NCBI RefSeq assembly: GCF_002305855.1
Contig: NZ_CP022163.1
Span: forward strand, 7,569,765 to 7,633,764
Reading direction: 5' to 3'
DNA from: Melittangium boletus DSM 14713
GTDB lineage: Bacteria > Myxococcota > Myxococcia > Myxococcales > Myxococcaceae
DNA: 64,000 bases
Below, piece by piece: positions 47,083 to 56,489 of the stretch (within the stretch, counting starts at the first letter, position 1; every line of letters starts with the position of its first letter). A program made the position numbers and the translations under genes. The notes beneath the pieces are model-generated. The model searched no databases, was not told where the DNA came from, and saw only the letters and a list, made by a program, of their open reading frames with translations.

Positions 47083-48401
47083 ACGCGTTCGTGTTCGCGG
47101 CGGTGCTCGCCGCCACGCCCATCGACCTGGAGCAGGCACGGGCCCTCAGCCGGGAGAACACCCAGTCCCTGGTGGCCCTGCTCGAGGCGTCCAGCGCCGG
47201 GCAGGACGTGCGCACCGCGCGCTCGTCCCTGCTGCCCCAGCTGCGCTTCTCCGCGAGCGCGGCGGGCGAGTACAACGGCCCCCAGCGCTACTTCACGGTG
47301 GTTCCCCTGCCGGATGGCACCTTCCAGCGGCAGGTGATCGACGTCCCCTCGTCCTCGAACGCCAACTTCAGCCTGGGCCTGACGCTCACGCAGCTCATCT
47401 ATGACCGCTCCGTCTGGGCGCGGCTGGAGCAGAGCGGTGCCCAGTTCGAGGTGCAGCGGGGCCAGGCGACCGAGCAGCGGGATGCCTCGGAGCTGGAGGG
47501 CATCCAGCGCTTCTTCGCGCTCTACCGCACCCAGGCCACCATCCAGGTGCTGGAGGCCAACGTCCAACGCAGTGAGCAGCAGCTGGAGCGGGCCCGGGCG
47601 CTCTTCCAGGCGGGACGGGTGGGCAAGGCGGAGGAATTGTCCGCGCAGGTGAACCTCGGCAACGATCGCATCGCCGTGGTGACGCGGCAGTCCCAGCTCG
47701 CGGCCAACCAGGTCCAGCTCGCCACGTGGCTGGCGATGCCGGGCGCCGAGGTGGTGTCGGCGGTGGACCCCGGCGTGCTGCGGCGGGAGCCCGAGTCCGC
47801 GCCCGTCCTGACGGAGGCGCTCGAGCAGGCGCGCACCCACCGGCCCCTCCTGGTGGCGCTGCGGCAGCAGTTGCGCGCGGCCGAGCTGCAGGAGCGCATC
47901 GCCCACGCGGGCTATCTGCCCCGGCTGTCCTTCCAGGCCCAGTACCAGCGCTTCGGTCCCAACGCGGACGTCGTCTACCTCCAGCCCCAGTTGCAGAACT
48001 CGGTGAATGGTGCCCTCTCGCTCTCGTGGGATCTCTTCAACGGCCTGTCCACGCAGGCGGCCACGCGCAAGGCGGAGTTCCAGAGCAAGGTGGCCGAGCT
48101 GAACCTGCGGCAGGCGGAGCGGGATCTCGAGGGCGCGGTGCGCCAGGCGCACGCGACCGTGGAGGCACAGATCCTCGCCACGCAACTCGCGGAGGCCAAC
48201 CGCAAGGCCGCGGCCGATGCCCTGTCGCTCGCCACGGAGCGCTTCAACGCGGGGGTCAGCTCGACGCTGGAGGTGCGCGACGCGCAGCTCAAGCTCACGC
48301 AGTCGGAGCTCACGCTGCTGGAGAATCGGATTGACGTGGAACTCGCCCGCTTCGCGCTGATGCGGGCCATGGGAACGCTGGACTCGGGAGAGACCCAATG
48401 A
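47079..48401 (+). CDS. TolC-family outer-membrane efflux channel
   Basis: 440 aa. Short signal (MNAFVFAAVLAATP) then the TolC layout: two similar halves, each with long helices and a pair of barrel strands (LPQLRFSASAAGEYNG and LPRLSFQAQYQRFG), plus QLIYDRSVWARLEQSGAQFE and WDLFNGLSTQAATRKAEFQS as equivalent turns. The C-terminal FNAGVSSTLEVRDAQLKLTQ is a strong family hallmark. TolC trimers form the exit duct for tripartite efflux. Start ATG 47079 overlaps the Yip1 stop; the stop overlaps the adaptor start (ATGA), as throughout this operon. Confidence 0.93.
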   Translation: MNAFVFAAVLAATPIDLEQARALSRENTQSLVALLEASSAGQDVRTARSSLLPQLRFSASAAGEYNGPQRYFTVVPLPDGTFQRQVIDVPSSSNANFSLGLTLTQLIYDRSVWARLEQSGAQFEVQRGQATEQRDASELEGIQRFFALYRTQATIQVLEANVQRSEQQLERARALFQAGRVGKAEELSAQVNLGNDRIAVVTRQSQLAANQVQLATWLAMPGAEVVSAVDPGVLRREPESAPVLTEALEQARTHRPLLVALRQQLRAAELQERIAHAGYLPRLSFQAQYQRFGPNADVVYLQPQLQNSVNGALSLSWDLFNGLSTQAATRKAEFQSKVAELNLRQAERDLEGAVRQAHATVEAQILATQLAEANRKAAADALSLATERFNAGVSSTLEVRDAQLKLTQSELTLLENRIDVELARFALMRAMGTLDSGETQ

Positions 48402-49654
48402 AGTGGTGGAAGACGGTCATCGCAGGCGGTCTGTTCGTCGGTGCGGCGGCCATCACCGTGGGGGGGTTGAAGGACCGGCCGCCGCCCACGGTGGAGGTGC
48501 AGATGACGAAGGCGCGCAAGGGCACCATCACCCGCACCATCACCGGCGCGGGCAAGGTGCAGTCGGCCACGACGGTGAAGATCTCCTCCAACCTCTCCGG
48601 GGATTTGATGGAGCTGTCGGTCAAGGAGGGCATGCCGGTGAAGAAGGGGCAGGTGCTCGGCCGCATCGACCGGCGCCGGTACGAGGCCGGCGTGAAGCAG
48701 GCCCTGGCGGCCCAGAACGCGGCGCGCTCGGACGCGCAGGTGACCCAGGTGGAGGCGGCTCGCGCGGAGGCGGACCTGGCGCGCGTGATGGAGCTGGGAC
48801 GCAAGGAGCTGGCGTCCGCGGCCGAGGTGGACCAGGCCAAGGCGGCCCGGGACTCGGCGGCGGGCCGGCTGGCCGCGGCCCAGCAGCGCCTGGCCCAGGC
48901 CTCCGCCGTGTACGAGGAGCAGCAGAGCAACCTCGAGAAGACGACGTTCCTGTCGCCCATCGACGGCACCGTCATCGAGGTGGCGCACGAGGTGGGTGAG
49001 CGCGTGCGCGGCTCGGACCTCTCCGAGGACGTGGTGATGACCATCGCGGCGCTCAACGTCATGCAGGTGAAGTTCGAGGTGGGCGAGCACGAGGTGGTGC
49101 ACCTCAAGCCCGGCCAGCCGGCGGAGATCTCCGTGGATGCGCTCGAGGGTGAGACGTACGTGGGCGAGGTGGTGGAGATCGCCCAGCAGGCGCTCATCAA
49201 GAATCCGGGCACGGAGGCGGAGGTGACGAGCTTCCCGGTGACGGTGGCGCTGAGCACGCGGCCCGCCCGGGTGCTGCCGGGCATGAGCGCCGAGGCGCGC
49301 ATCTCCGCGGAGACGCACAACGACACGGTGCTCGTGCCCATCCAGGCGGTGACGGTGCGGCCGGAGAAGACGCTGCCGGACTACAAGCCGCCGGTGGAGG
49401 GCGGGGGCTTGTCGGCGCCCCGTCGCGCGGAGTCGCTGGCCAAGGTGGTCTTCGTGGTGGACGCGGACAACAAGGCGCAGGCGCGCCGGGTGCGCACGGG
49501 CATCGCCTCGGACGCGGACCTGGAGATCCTCGAGGGCATCCAGGAGGGGGATCGCGTGGTGGAGGGGCCCTACCGCACGCTGTCCAAGGAGCTCAAGTCG
49601 GGAGACCTCGTGCGTGAGCCGCAGCAGGATGCCCCGGGCGGGACCAAGTCGTGA
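48398..49654 (+). CDS. Periplasmic adaptor (HlyD/MacA family)
   Basis: 418 aa. An N-terminal membrane anchor or signal (VIAGGLFVGAAAITVGGL) is followed by the first lipoyl half (GTITRTITGAGKVQSATTVK), a helical hairpin (VKQALAAQNAARSDAQVTQV), the second lipoyl half (TTFLSPIDGTVIEVAHEVGE) and beta-barrel/membrane-proximal domains (AALNVMQVKFEVGEHEVVHL). This is a MacA-like adaptor bridging the ABC transporter and the TolC channel. It overlaps the genes on both sides by four bases, so the complex components are made together. Confidence 0.93.
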   Translation: MKWWKTVIAGGLFVGAAAITVGGLKDRPPPTVEVQMTKARKGTITRTITGAGKVQSATTVKISSNLSGDLMELSVKEGMPVKKGQVLGRIDRRRYEAGVKQALAAQNAARSDAQVTQVEAARAEADLARVMELGRKELASAAEVDQAKAARDSAAGRLAAAQQRLAQASAVYEEQQSNLEKTTFLSPIDGTVIEVAHEVGERVRGSDLSEDVVMTIAALNVMQVKFEVGEHEVVHLKPGQPAEISVDALEGETYVGEVVEIAQQALIKNPGTEAEVTSFPVTVALSTRPARVLPGMSAEARISAETHNDTVLVPIQAVTVRPEKTLPDYKPPVEGGGLSAPRRAESLAKVVFVVDADNKAQARRVRTGIASDADLEILEGIQEGDRVVEGPYRTLSKELKSGDLVREPQQDAPGGTKS

Positions 49655-50391
49655 GTGATTCCCGGCTCATCGACGTGCGGGACGTCACGCGCGTCTTCCA
49701 CGTGGGCGGCGAGGAAGTGCGCGCGCTGCGCGGCGTGTCCTTCGGCATTGGCCGGGGCGAGTGGGTGGCCATCATCGGCCAGTCCGGCTCGGGCAAGAGC
49801 ACGCTCATGAACGTGCTGGGCTGCCTGGATACGCCCTCGAGTGGCAGCTACCTGCTCAACGGCAAGGACGTGTCCCACATGGTGGACGACGAGCTGGCCG
49901 TGGTGCGCAACGAGGAGATCGGCTTCATCTTCCAGACGTTCCAGTTGCTGCCGCGGGAGACGGCGCTGGCCAACGTGGAGCTGCCCCTGGTGTACCGGGG
50001 CCTGGGCCTCAAGGAGCGGCGCGAGCGCGCGCGGGCGGCCCTGGCCAAGGTGCACCTGGAGCACCGCATGCACCACAAGCCCAACGAGCTGTCCGGCGGT
50101 CAGCGCCAGCGCGTGGCCATCGCCCGGGCGCTCGTGGCCCAGCCCTCCATGCTCCTGGCCGACGAGCCCACGGGCAACCTGGACTCGGCCACGGGCGAGG
50201 AGATCGTCCGCTTGTTCGAGGAGCTGCACCGCGCGGGCAACACGCTGGTGCTCGTCACGCACGAGCCGAAGCTGGCGGCGCGCTGTCCTCGCGCCATCCG
50301 CATCAGTGACGGGGAGATCGTCGCGGACGGGCCCGGGCGTGAAGTGGCCCTGGGCGATGGCGCCCATGGCCTGGCCGCGGGGGGCACATGA
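49651..50391 (+). CDS. ABC transporter ATP-binding protein (MacB/LolD-type)
   Basis: 246 aa. Walker A GQSGSGKST (43-51), Q-loop FIFQTFQLLP, signature LSGGQRQRVAIARAL, Walker B MLLADEPTGNLDSATG and H-loop LVTHEPKLAARC are all intact. The sequence belongs to the MacB/LolD/FtsE group, whose permeases act as mechanotransmitters. Start GTG 49651 overlaps the adaptor stop. The short C-terminal extension after ISDGEIVADG is nothing unusual. In this operon one ATPase serves two separate permease genes. Confidence 0.95.
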   Translation: MSDSRLIDVRDVTRVFHVGGEEVRALRGVSFGIGRGEWVAIIGQSGSGKSTLMNVLGCLDTPSSGSYLLNGKDVSHMVDDELAVVRNEEIGFIFQTFQLLPRETALANVELPLVYRGLGLKERRERARAALAKVHLEHRMHHKPNELSGGQRQRVAIARALVAQPSMLLADEPTGNLDSATGEEIVRLFEELHRAGNTLVLVTHEPKLAARCPRAIRISDGEIVADGPGREVALGDGAHGLAAGGT

Positions 50392-51620
50392 GCCGGGCGG
50401 TTCGCGTGGATGTGCTGGAGGGGGCGCGCATCGCGCTCTTCTCGTTGGGGGCCAACCGCATGCGCACGGTGCTCACCACGGTGGGCATCGGCATTGGCGT
50501 GGCCACGCTGCTGGCCATCGTCGGCATCATCCAGGGGCTCAACGTCTCCTTCGAGAAGCAGCTCGCCTCGATGGGCACCAACACCCTCTACGTCTCCAAG
50601 TTCCCCTGGGTGATGATGGGCGACTGGTGGCTGTACCGCAATCGCAAGAACTTCACCCTGAACCAGGTGGAGCAGATCCGCGCGCAGTCCACGTACCTGT
50701 CCGGAATCGCGCCCACGGTGGGCCGCACCGGGGACGTGGCCTTCAACGGCGAGCAGCTGTCCGCCGTGGACATCACCGGCACCACGCACGAGTACTTCTC
50801 CATCGCCTCGTTCCAGGTGACCGCGGGCCGGCCCCTCACCGAGGCGGATGACGCCGTGACCCGTCCGGTGGCGGTGCTCGGGGCCTCCGTGGCGTCCAGT
50901 CTCTTCCCGGGGCTCAATCCCGTGGGCCGCACCCTCCGCATCGACGGCAAGCCCTTCCAGGTGGTGGGCACGGTCGCGCCCAAGGGCAAGCTGATGGGCC
51001 GGGATCAGGACCTGGTCGTGTTCGTGCCCTTCAAGACGTTCTATTCGTCCTTCGGCAAGAGCCGGGGCTTCAGCATGGCCATCTCCATCACGCGCACCGA
51101 GGACCTGCGCAAGGCGGAGGATCAACTGGTGGGCATCCTGCGGCGCGTGCGGGGCACTCCGCCGGGCGCCCCGGACGACTTCTCCATCAACCGTCCGGAG
51201 ATGCTCGCCCAGACGTACCAGCAGCTCACGGGCGCGCTCTATGGCGTGGCGGTGGGCGTGGGCTTCATCACCTTGCTGGTGGGCGGCATCGGCATCATGA
51301 ACATCATGTTGGTGTCGGTGCGCGAGCGCACCCGGGAGATCGGCATCCGGCGCGCGCTCGGGGCGCGCAAGCGCACCATCGTGTTGCAGTTCCTCATGGA
51401 GGCCTCCTCCGTGTCCGCGCTGGGCGGCCTGATGGGGACGATCGTGGGCCTGGGCACGGCCAAGGTGCTCTCGCTCATCACGCCCCTGGCCGCGGACGTG
51501 CAATGGACCACGGTGGCGGGTGGCGTGGGGTTCGCCGCGGTGGTGGGCCTGCTGTTCGGCATCTGGCCGGCGGCGCGTGCCGCGAACCTGGATCCCGTGG
51601 AAGCCCTTCGCTACGAGTGA
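50388..51620 (+). CDS. MacB-type ABC permease, first copy
   Basis: 410 aa. The MacB/FtsX layout is clear: TM1 (LTTVGIGIGVATLLAIVGII), a large periplasmic domain with FEKQLASMGTNTLYV and VLGASVASSLFPGLNPVGRT, then three C-terminal TMs (ITLLVGGIGIMNIMLVSVRE, LGGLMGTIVGLGTAKVLSL, GFAAVVGLLFGIWPAARAA). It ends in NLDPVEALRYE, the usual MacB tail. Start ATG 50388 overlaps the ATPase stop. Together with the following permease it likely forms a heterodimer served by the same ATPase. Confidence 0.94.
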   Translation: MSRAVRVDVLEGARIALFSLGANRMRTVLTTVGIGIGVATLLAIVGIIQGLNVSFEKQLASMGTNTLYVSKFPWVMMGDWWLYRNRKNFTLNQVEQIRAQSTYLSGIAPTVGRTGDVAFNGEQLSAVDITGTTHEYFSIASFQVTAGRPLTEADDAVTRPVAVLGASVASSLFPGLNPVGRTLRIDGKPFQVVGTVAPKGKLMGRDQDLVVFVPFKTFYSSFGKSRGFSMAISITRTEDLRKAEDQLVGILRRVRGTPPGAPDDFSINRPEMLAQTYQQLTGALYGVAVGVGFITLLVGGIGIMNIMLVSVRERTREIGIRRALGARKRTIVLQFLMEASSVSALGGLMGTIVGLGTAKVLSLITPLAADVQWTTVAGGVGFAAVVGLLFGIWPAARAANLDPVEALRYE

Positions 51621-51630
51621 GCACCCGCCC

Positions 51631-52884
51631 ATGATCCGACGCTTTCAATCCAACCTGCTCGCGGCGCTGGACAACCTCCGGCTCGCGATGGGGACCTTCC
51701 TGGGCAACCCCCTGCGCACCCTGCTCACGCTGCTGGGCATCGTCATCGGGGTGACGACGGTCATCGCCATGATGGCCCTCATCGAGGGGCTGCGCATCAA
51801 GGTGAACAAGGACCTGTCCTACCTGGGCGCCAACACCTTCCAGGTGAGCAAGTGGCCCTCGGGCTTCGGCCGGTTCGACTGGCGCAAGTACGCCCGGCGC
51901 CAGAAGCTCACGCTCGAGGACGCGCGCGCCATCCTGGAGACCTGTCCCTCGGTGGGCCAGGTGTCCGGGGCGGATGACGTCGGGGGGCAGCGGATCTCCA
52001 CCGCGACCCTGGAGACGCGCCCGACGGTGAGCGTCACCGGCGCCACCGCCCAGTACATCGACACGAGTGGCGGCACCGTCGCCGCGGGACGCTTCTTCGG
52101 GGAGATGGACCAGGAGGATGGGCGTCAGGTCGCGGTGCTGGGCATGGACGTGGTGGACGCGCTCTTTCCCGGCTCCAATCCCATCGGCCAGGAGATTCGC
52201 ATCAAGGGCCGGCCCTTCACCGTGGTGGGGTTGCTGCAGCGGCGTGGCAGCTTCCTGGGCATGGTGAGCATGGACAACGAGGTCATCATCCCGCTGCGCG
52301 CCTACGGGGTGCTCTTCGGCACGGGAGGCTCGTTGCAACTGGCGGTGCAGGCCACCTCGCCCGAGCTGCTGAGCAAGGCGCAGGAAGAGGTCTCCTTCCT
52401 GTTGCGCCGCCGGCGCGACGTGGCGCCGCTCGAGCCCAATGACTTCGAGGTGTCCACCAACGAGTCGATGACCGAGACCTTCAACAGCCTCTCCCAGGTC
52501 ATCACCATCGCCAGCTTCGGCGTGTGCCTGCTGTCGCTCGTGGTGGGCGGCATCGGCATCCTCAACATCATGTTGGTGTCGGTGACGGAGCGCACCAAGG
52601 AGATCGGCATCCGCAAGGCCCTGGGCGCGCGCAAGGGGCGCATCCTCGGCCAGTTCGCCACCGAGGCGGTGCTCATGGCGCTGCTGGGGGGCGCGCTCGG
52701 GGTGGTGCTCGGCTACGGGCTGGCCTTCCTCGCGCGGTGGATGCTGGGCTTCAACACCGTGGTGCCCCCCTGGGCGGTGGCCCTGTCGTTGGGCATGAGC
52801 TCCGGCGTGGGCCTCGTCTTCGGCATCTACCCCGCGGCACGCGCCGCGAGGTTGGATCCGGTGGAGGCCATGCGCACGGAGTAG
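51631..52884 (+). CDS. MacB-type ABC permease, second copy
   Basis: 417 aa. Same architecture as the previous permease (TLLTLLGIVIGVTTVIAMMA; SLVVGGIGILNIMLVSVTER; GLVFGIYPAARAARLDPVEA), but the periplasmic domains differ enough that this is an old duplication rather than a repeat. Start ATG 51631, 10 bp after the first permease. The gene closes the Yip1-TolC-adaptor-ATPase-permease-permease operon; the exported substrate cannot be inferred, with candidates being antibiotics, siderophores or lipopeptides. Confidence 0.94.
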   Translation: MIRRFQSNLLAALDNLRLAMGTFLGNPLRTLLTLLGIVIGVTTVIAMMALIEGLRIKVNKDLSYLGANTFQVSKWPSGFGRFDWRKYARRQKLTLEDARAILETCPSVGQVSGADDVGGQRISTATLETRPTVSVTGATAQYIDTSGGTVAAGRFFGEMDQEDGRQVAVLGMDVVDALFPGSNPIGQEIRIKGRPFTVVGLLQRRGSFLGMVSMDNEVIIPLRAYGVLFGTGGSLQLAVQATSPELLSKAQEEVSFLLRRRRDVAPLEPNDFEVSTNESMTETFNSLSQVITIASFGVCLLSLVVGGIGILNIMLVSVTERTKEIGIRKALGARKGRILGQFATEAVLMALLGGALGVVLGYGLAFLARWMLGFNTVVPPWAVALSLGMSSGVGLVFGIYPAARAARLDPVEAMRTE

Positions 52885-52912
52885 GGGGCGGCGAGGGCAC
52901 CGCCCCCGTGCG

Positions 52913-53572
<660 letters not shown>

Positions 53573-53648
53573 GGGGCGGAATCTAACGCGGCCCCCGGGC
53601 GCGCGCCGGGAATGTGCTCGCTTCCAGCCCAGGCGGGGGGCCCTTCCT

Positions 53649-53659
53649 ACCTGTCAGGT
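53649..53659. promoter_or_regulatory. Palindrome in the divergent msrA region
   Basis: ACCTGTCAGGT (53649-53659) is an 11-base palindrome in the 172-bp region between msrA and the divergent small membrane-protein gene. It may be an operator site; the match is by eye only. Confidence 0.2.
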
Positions 53660-53744
53660 TGGGACGCGCGCCTCTTCTTTTTTCGGGGGGGACGTTGTCG
53701 CGGGAGCAACGCGGGACGGCCGCCTGCGCTAGACTGGTGTCCCG

Positions 53745-54014
53745 ATGACGGCCCCCGCCCCCGAGTCCCCCGAGCCGGTCCCCGATGAGCGTCCCCGGCT
53801 CCTCATCAACGGGGAGCCCGTACGTCCCGAGGATCTGAATCGGGCCCTGCCCGAGTCGGTCCAGCGGCGGCTGGATGTGAAGGCGGCCGAGGCTCCGCGT
53901 GGGACGCCCCGGCGTGGGAAACGCAGGCGGGCCTCGTCTCCCTCTCTGAATCCCTGGCTCCTGCTCGGGGGCCTGGGTCTGGCCGCCCTGGCCGTGTGGC
54001 GCCTGCTTCAGTAG
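53745..54014 (+). CDS. Small tail-anchored membrane protein of unknown function
   Basis: 89 aa. Acidic, Pro-rich N-terminus (TAPAPESPEPVPDERPRLLI), a basic patch (RRGKRRRASSP) and a single C-terminal membrane helix (NPWLLLGGLGLAALAVWRLL). The positive patch before the helix implies an inside N-terminus, so this looks like a tail-anchored inner-membrane protein. No family is recognised. Start ATG 53745; typical codon use supports a real gene despite its size. It converges on the next gene. Confidence 0.65.
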   Translation: MTAPAPESPEPVPDERPRLLINGEPVRPEDLNRALPESVQRRLDVKAAEAPRGTPRRGKRRRASSPSLNPWLLLGGLGLAALAVWRLLQ

Positions 54015-54026
54015 ACCCGGGCGGAC

Positions 54027-54446
54027 TCAGGGCGCCGATTCGCAGCCACAGCCACAGTCGTCGCTGAAGAAGTTCGTCTTGTCCGCGTGCTGCTCGTCAG
54101 TGGGCGGCGGGCAGACGAAGCGCACGAGCGCGCACCGCTCGGGATCCTTGGACACGTAGTAGCGGCGGGGATCCTCGCAGCGCGAGCCCTGGGTGTCTTC
54201 CTGACAGATGCCCATGCAGTCGCGTCCGCCCTGCTTGGGATCGCAATCGTCCGAGGGGTCATCCACGCAGACCAGGGGCTCGGGGCAGGGCAGGCCCGCG
54301 AAACCGCCGCACTGCTGGTGCTTCTGGACGTTCTCCCTCTGGGCGCCCGAGGCGGACTGGGCCTCCGCGCTCCGGGTCGCACAGGCGCCCGCTCCCAACG
54401 CCATTCCCACGATCACCACCGCGCGAAACATCGAATGCATGGACAT
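54027..54446 (-). CDS. Small cysteine-rich lipoprotein
   Basis: 139 aa. A good AGGAGGGG lies just upstream of ATG 54446. The signal FRAVVIVGMALGAGAC supplies a lipidation cysteine (C22). The mature part has a cysteine-rich module (CGGFAGLPCPEPLVC, DDCDPKQGGRDCMGIC) followed by more cysteines and a CGCGC tail (DDCGCGCESAP). The CGG..GxPCP..L.C pattern resembles small secreted disulfide modules seen in bacteria and some eukaryotes; the function is unknown. It would be anchored in the envelope. Confidence 0.8.
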   Translation of the reverse strand: MSMHSMFRAVVIVGMALGAGACATRSAEAQSASGAQRENVQKHQQCGGFAGLPCPEPLVCVDDPSDDCDPKQGGRDCMGICQEDTQGSRCEDPRRYYVSKDPERCALVRFVCPPPTDEQHADKTNFFSDDCGCGCESAP

Positions 54447-54580
54447 GAACCCCTCCTGGGTTGGCTCGGGAAGTTCGGCCTCCCGGCTGCTTCATGGAAG
54501 AGGGCGGACGGGTAGGCAAGGGCCCGGAGGGACGGTTCATTTGGCCACCTCCGGGCTTCGGGGTAGAGGGAACGTTCGCT

Positions 54581-55471
54581 ATGGGCACCCGGACGATCAA
54601 GTTGAAGCAGGGGAACACGGGCAAGACGAAGCAACCGTCGGCCAAATCAGGCAAGACGGCGACGAAGGGAAAGGTGTCCTCGGGGGGCAGCGGGTGGGTG
54701 CGCCGCGTCCTGATGGGGCTCTTCCTGCTGCTCGTGGTGTTCGTGTCCTACGAGTACACACGCCTGCCGGACGCGGCGCCGTTGCTCAAGGAGAACCCCA
54801 AGACGACGGCGCTCATCGAGCAACGGGCCGAGGAGGCGCGCGAGGAAGGGCACAAGCCCCGGCGCAGGCAGTCCTGGGTGGGCCTGTCCAACGTGTCCAA
54901 GCCCGCCATCGACGCGGTGCTCCTCTCCGAGGACGCGAGCTTCTACCTCCACGAGGGCGTGGACACGAAGGAGCTGGAGAACGCGCTGCAAGAGGCGATT
55001 CGCCAGGGGAAGCTGGGCCGGGGCGCGTCCACGCTCACCCAGCAGCTCGCCAAGAACCTGTGGCTGTCGACGGACCGCAGTCTGTTGCGCAAGGCCAAGG
55101 AGCTGGTGCTCACGCGCCGCCTGGAAGAGTCCTTGCCGAAGAACCGCATTCTTTCGCTGTATCTGAACGTCGTGGAGTGGGGCAACGGCGTGTACGGAAT
55201 CGAGGCGGGCGCGCGCGAGCACTTCGGGATTCCCGCTTCACAGCTCTCGGCGGCGCAAGGGGCCATCCTCGCGTCGATGCTGCCCGCGCCCCGCAAGCGC
55301 TCGGTGAGCTCGGGCTCCCGGGCGCTCAAGAAGCGGGCGCATTGGATCATCGATCAGATGCAGGCGGTGCGGCGGTTGAGCGCGGAGCAGGCCCGGGCCG
55401 CGCATGCGGAGATCGATCAGATTCTTGAAGGCCGAAAGGGCGAGACGGCCGAGGACGACGAGGGAAGCTAA
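54581..55471 (+). CDS. mtgA: Monofunctional biosynthetic peptidoglycan transglycosylase
   Basis: 296 aa. A basic N-terminal tail and one membrane segment (VLMGLFLLLVVFVSYEY) precede a GT51 domain. Motifs: LLSEDASFYLHEGVD (EDxxFxxHxG), GASTLTQQLAKNLWL (GASTxTQQ), RRLEESLPKNRILSLYLNVV. MtgA polymerises lipid II into glycan strands at the inner membrane. In the third motif the residue usually Glu (ILE.YLN) reads Ser (ILSLYLN), which should be checked against close homologues. Start ATG 54581 with GAGGGAA 54565-54571. The alpha-2-macroglobulin cluster begins 97 bp further on the same strand; some bacterial macroglobulins are likewise linked to peptidoglycan synthases. Confidence 0.92.
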   Translation: MGTRTIKLKQGNTGKTKQPSAKSGKTATKGKVSSGGSGWVRRVLMGLFLLLVVFVSYEYTRLPDAAPLLKENPKTTALIEQRAEEAREEGHKPRRRQSWVGLSNVSKPAIDAVLLSEDASFYLHEGVDTKELENALQEAIRQGKLGRGASTLTQQLAKNLWLSTDRSLLRKAKELVLTRRLEESLPKNRILSLYLNVVEWGNGVYGIEAGAREHFGIPASQLSAAQGAILASMLPAPRKRSVSSGSRALKKRAHWIIDQMQAVRRLSAEQARAAHAEIDQILEGRKGETAEDDEGS

Positions 55472-55568
55472 ATGAGGCGGGCCCTCACGGGGAGGGCTCA
55501 AGCTTCTTGAAACGTGGCGGCGACCTGCCGCAGGCTGTGCGCTTCCCTCCACCAGGACGCGCCTTCCG

Positions 55569-56474
55569 ATGCTGCCTGTACTGCTGGCCGCGCTGCTCTC
55601 CCAGGCTCCGACTCCCGCCGCCCATCCCCGCCAGCAAGGCGTGCCCATTGGCAAGGGCAAGACGCCGCCCACGGTGCGCCTGTCCGCGCCCTCGGGCGGT
55701 TGGACGGTGGACCGGATGTTGCTCGTGGAGGGCACGGTCAGCGACACCACCATTGATCCCGTGGTGCTCTCCATCAACGGCGACCGCTACCTGATGCGCA
55801 CCTTCAACGGGCGCTTCCAGCGCAAGTTCCCCGCCGCGAGCGGCAAGAACGTCGTCACCGTCATGGCCACCAACCAGGGCGGCACCACACGCGCCCAGGC
55901 CACCAGCTACGCGCGGATTCCCACCGTGCCGCTCAAGGCCATCCTCACCAGCGACACCGAGGGGGTCTACACGGACCTGCACATCTACGAGCCCACGAAG
56001 GACAGCGTCACCCCGGGCGAGGGCGGGGCGCCCTCCACGCTCGACGTGCAGAAGATGGCCCATGTCTATTGGGCCAACACCGAGAGCCCCAGCGGCGGCA
56101 CCTTCTTTCTGAACGCGCAGGGCGAGACGTCCTTCGATGATCCGGCCTACGGGCCCTACCTCTACATCCATCGCGCGCCGCCCCGGGGCCTGTACCTCAT
56201 CGCCACCAACTACTGGCCCAGCGGCGACAAGGCCCACACCGTGGCCACGCTCAACGTGGTGCTCTACGAGGGCACGCCCCAGGAAACGCGCCGCATGGTG
56301 CGCATCCCGCTCGCCACGCCTGGTACCACGCGGGTGCTCGCCTGGGTGAACGTGCTCGGCGACGGCAAGGCCGAGGTGTACGTGCCCGCGCAGGATCCCA
56401 CCCCCAAGGGGGCCTCCTGGCCCGGCAACCTGGACGCCGCCGTCAAGGGGCTTGGCAGCGGCTCGGACTACTGA
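55569..56474 (+). CDS. yfaP: DUF2135 protein (YfaP-like) of the macroglobulin cluster
   Basis: 301 aa. Short signal (MLPVLLAALLSQAPTPA), an Ig-like first half (PTVRLSAPSGGWTVDRMLLV, VVLSINGDRYLMRTFNGRFQ) and a C-terminal DUF2135 domain (DTEGVYTDLHIYEPTKDSV, GETSFDDPAYGPYLYIHRAP, GLYLIATNYWPSGDKAHTVA). DUF2135 proteins accompany YfaS-type alpha-2-macroglobulins in proteobacteria. It is the first gene of the set and probably periplasmic. The next gene starts 15 bp downstream. Confidence 0.85.
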   Translation: MLPVLLAALLSQAPTPAAHPRQQGVPIGKGKTPPTVRLSAPSGGWTVDRMLLVEGTVSDTTIDPVVLSINGDRYLMRTFNGRFQRKFPAASGKNVVTVMATNQGGTTRAQATSYARIPTVPLKAILTSDTEGVYTDLHIYEPTKDSVTPGEGGAPSTLDVQKMAHVYWANTESPSGGTFFLNAQGETSFDDPAYGPYLYIHRAPPRGLYLIATNYWPSGDKAHTVATLNVVLYEGTPQETRRMVRIPLATPGTTRVLAWVNVLGDGKAEVYVPAQDPTPKGASWPGNLDAAVKGLGSGSDY

Positions 56475-56489
56475 GCCCCCCGGCGCGCC

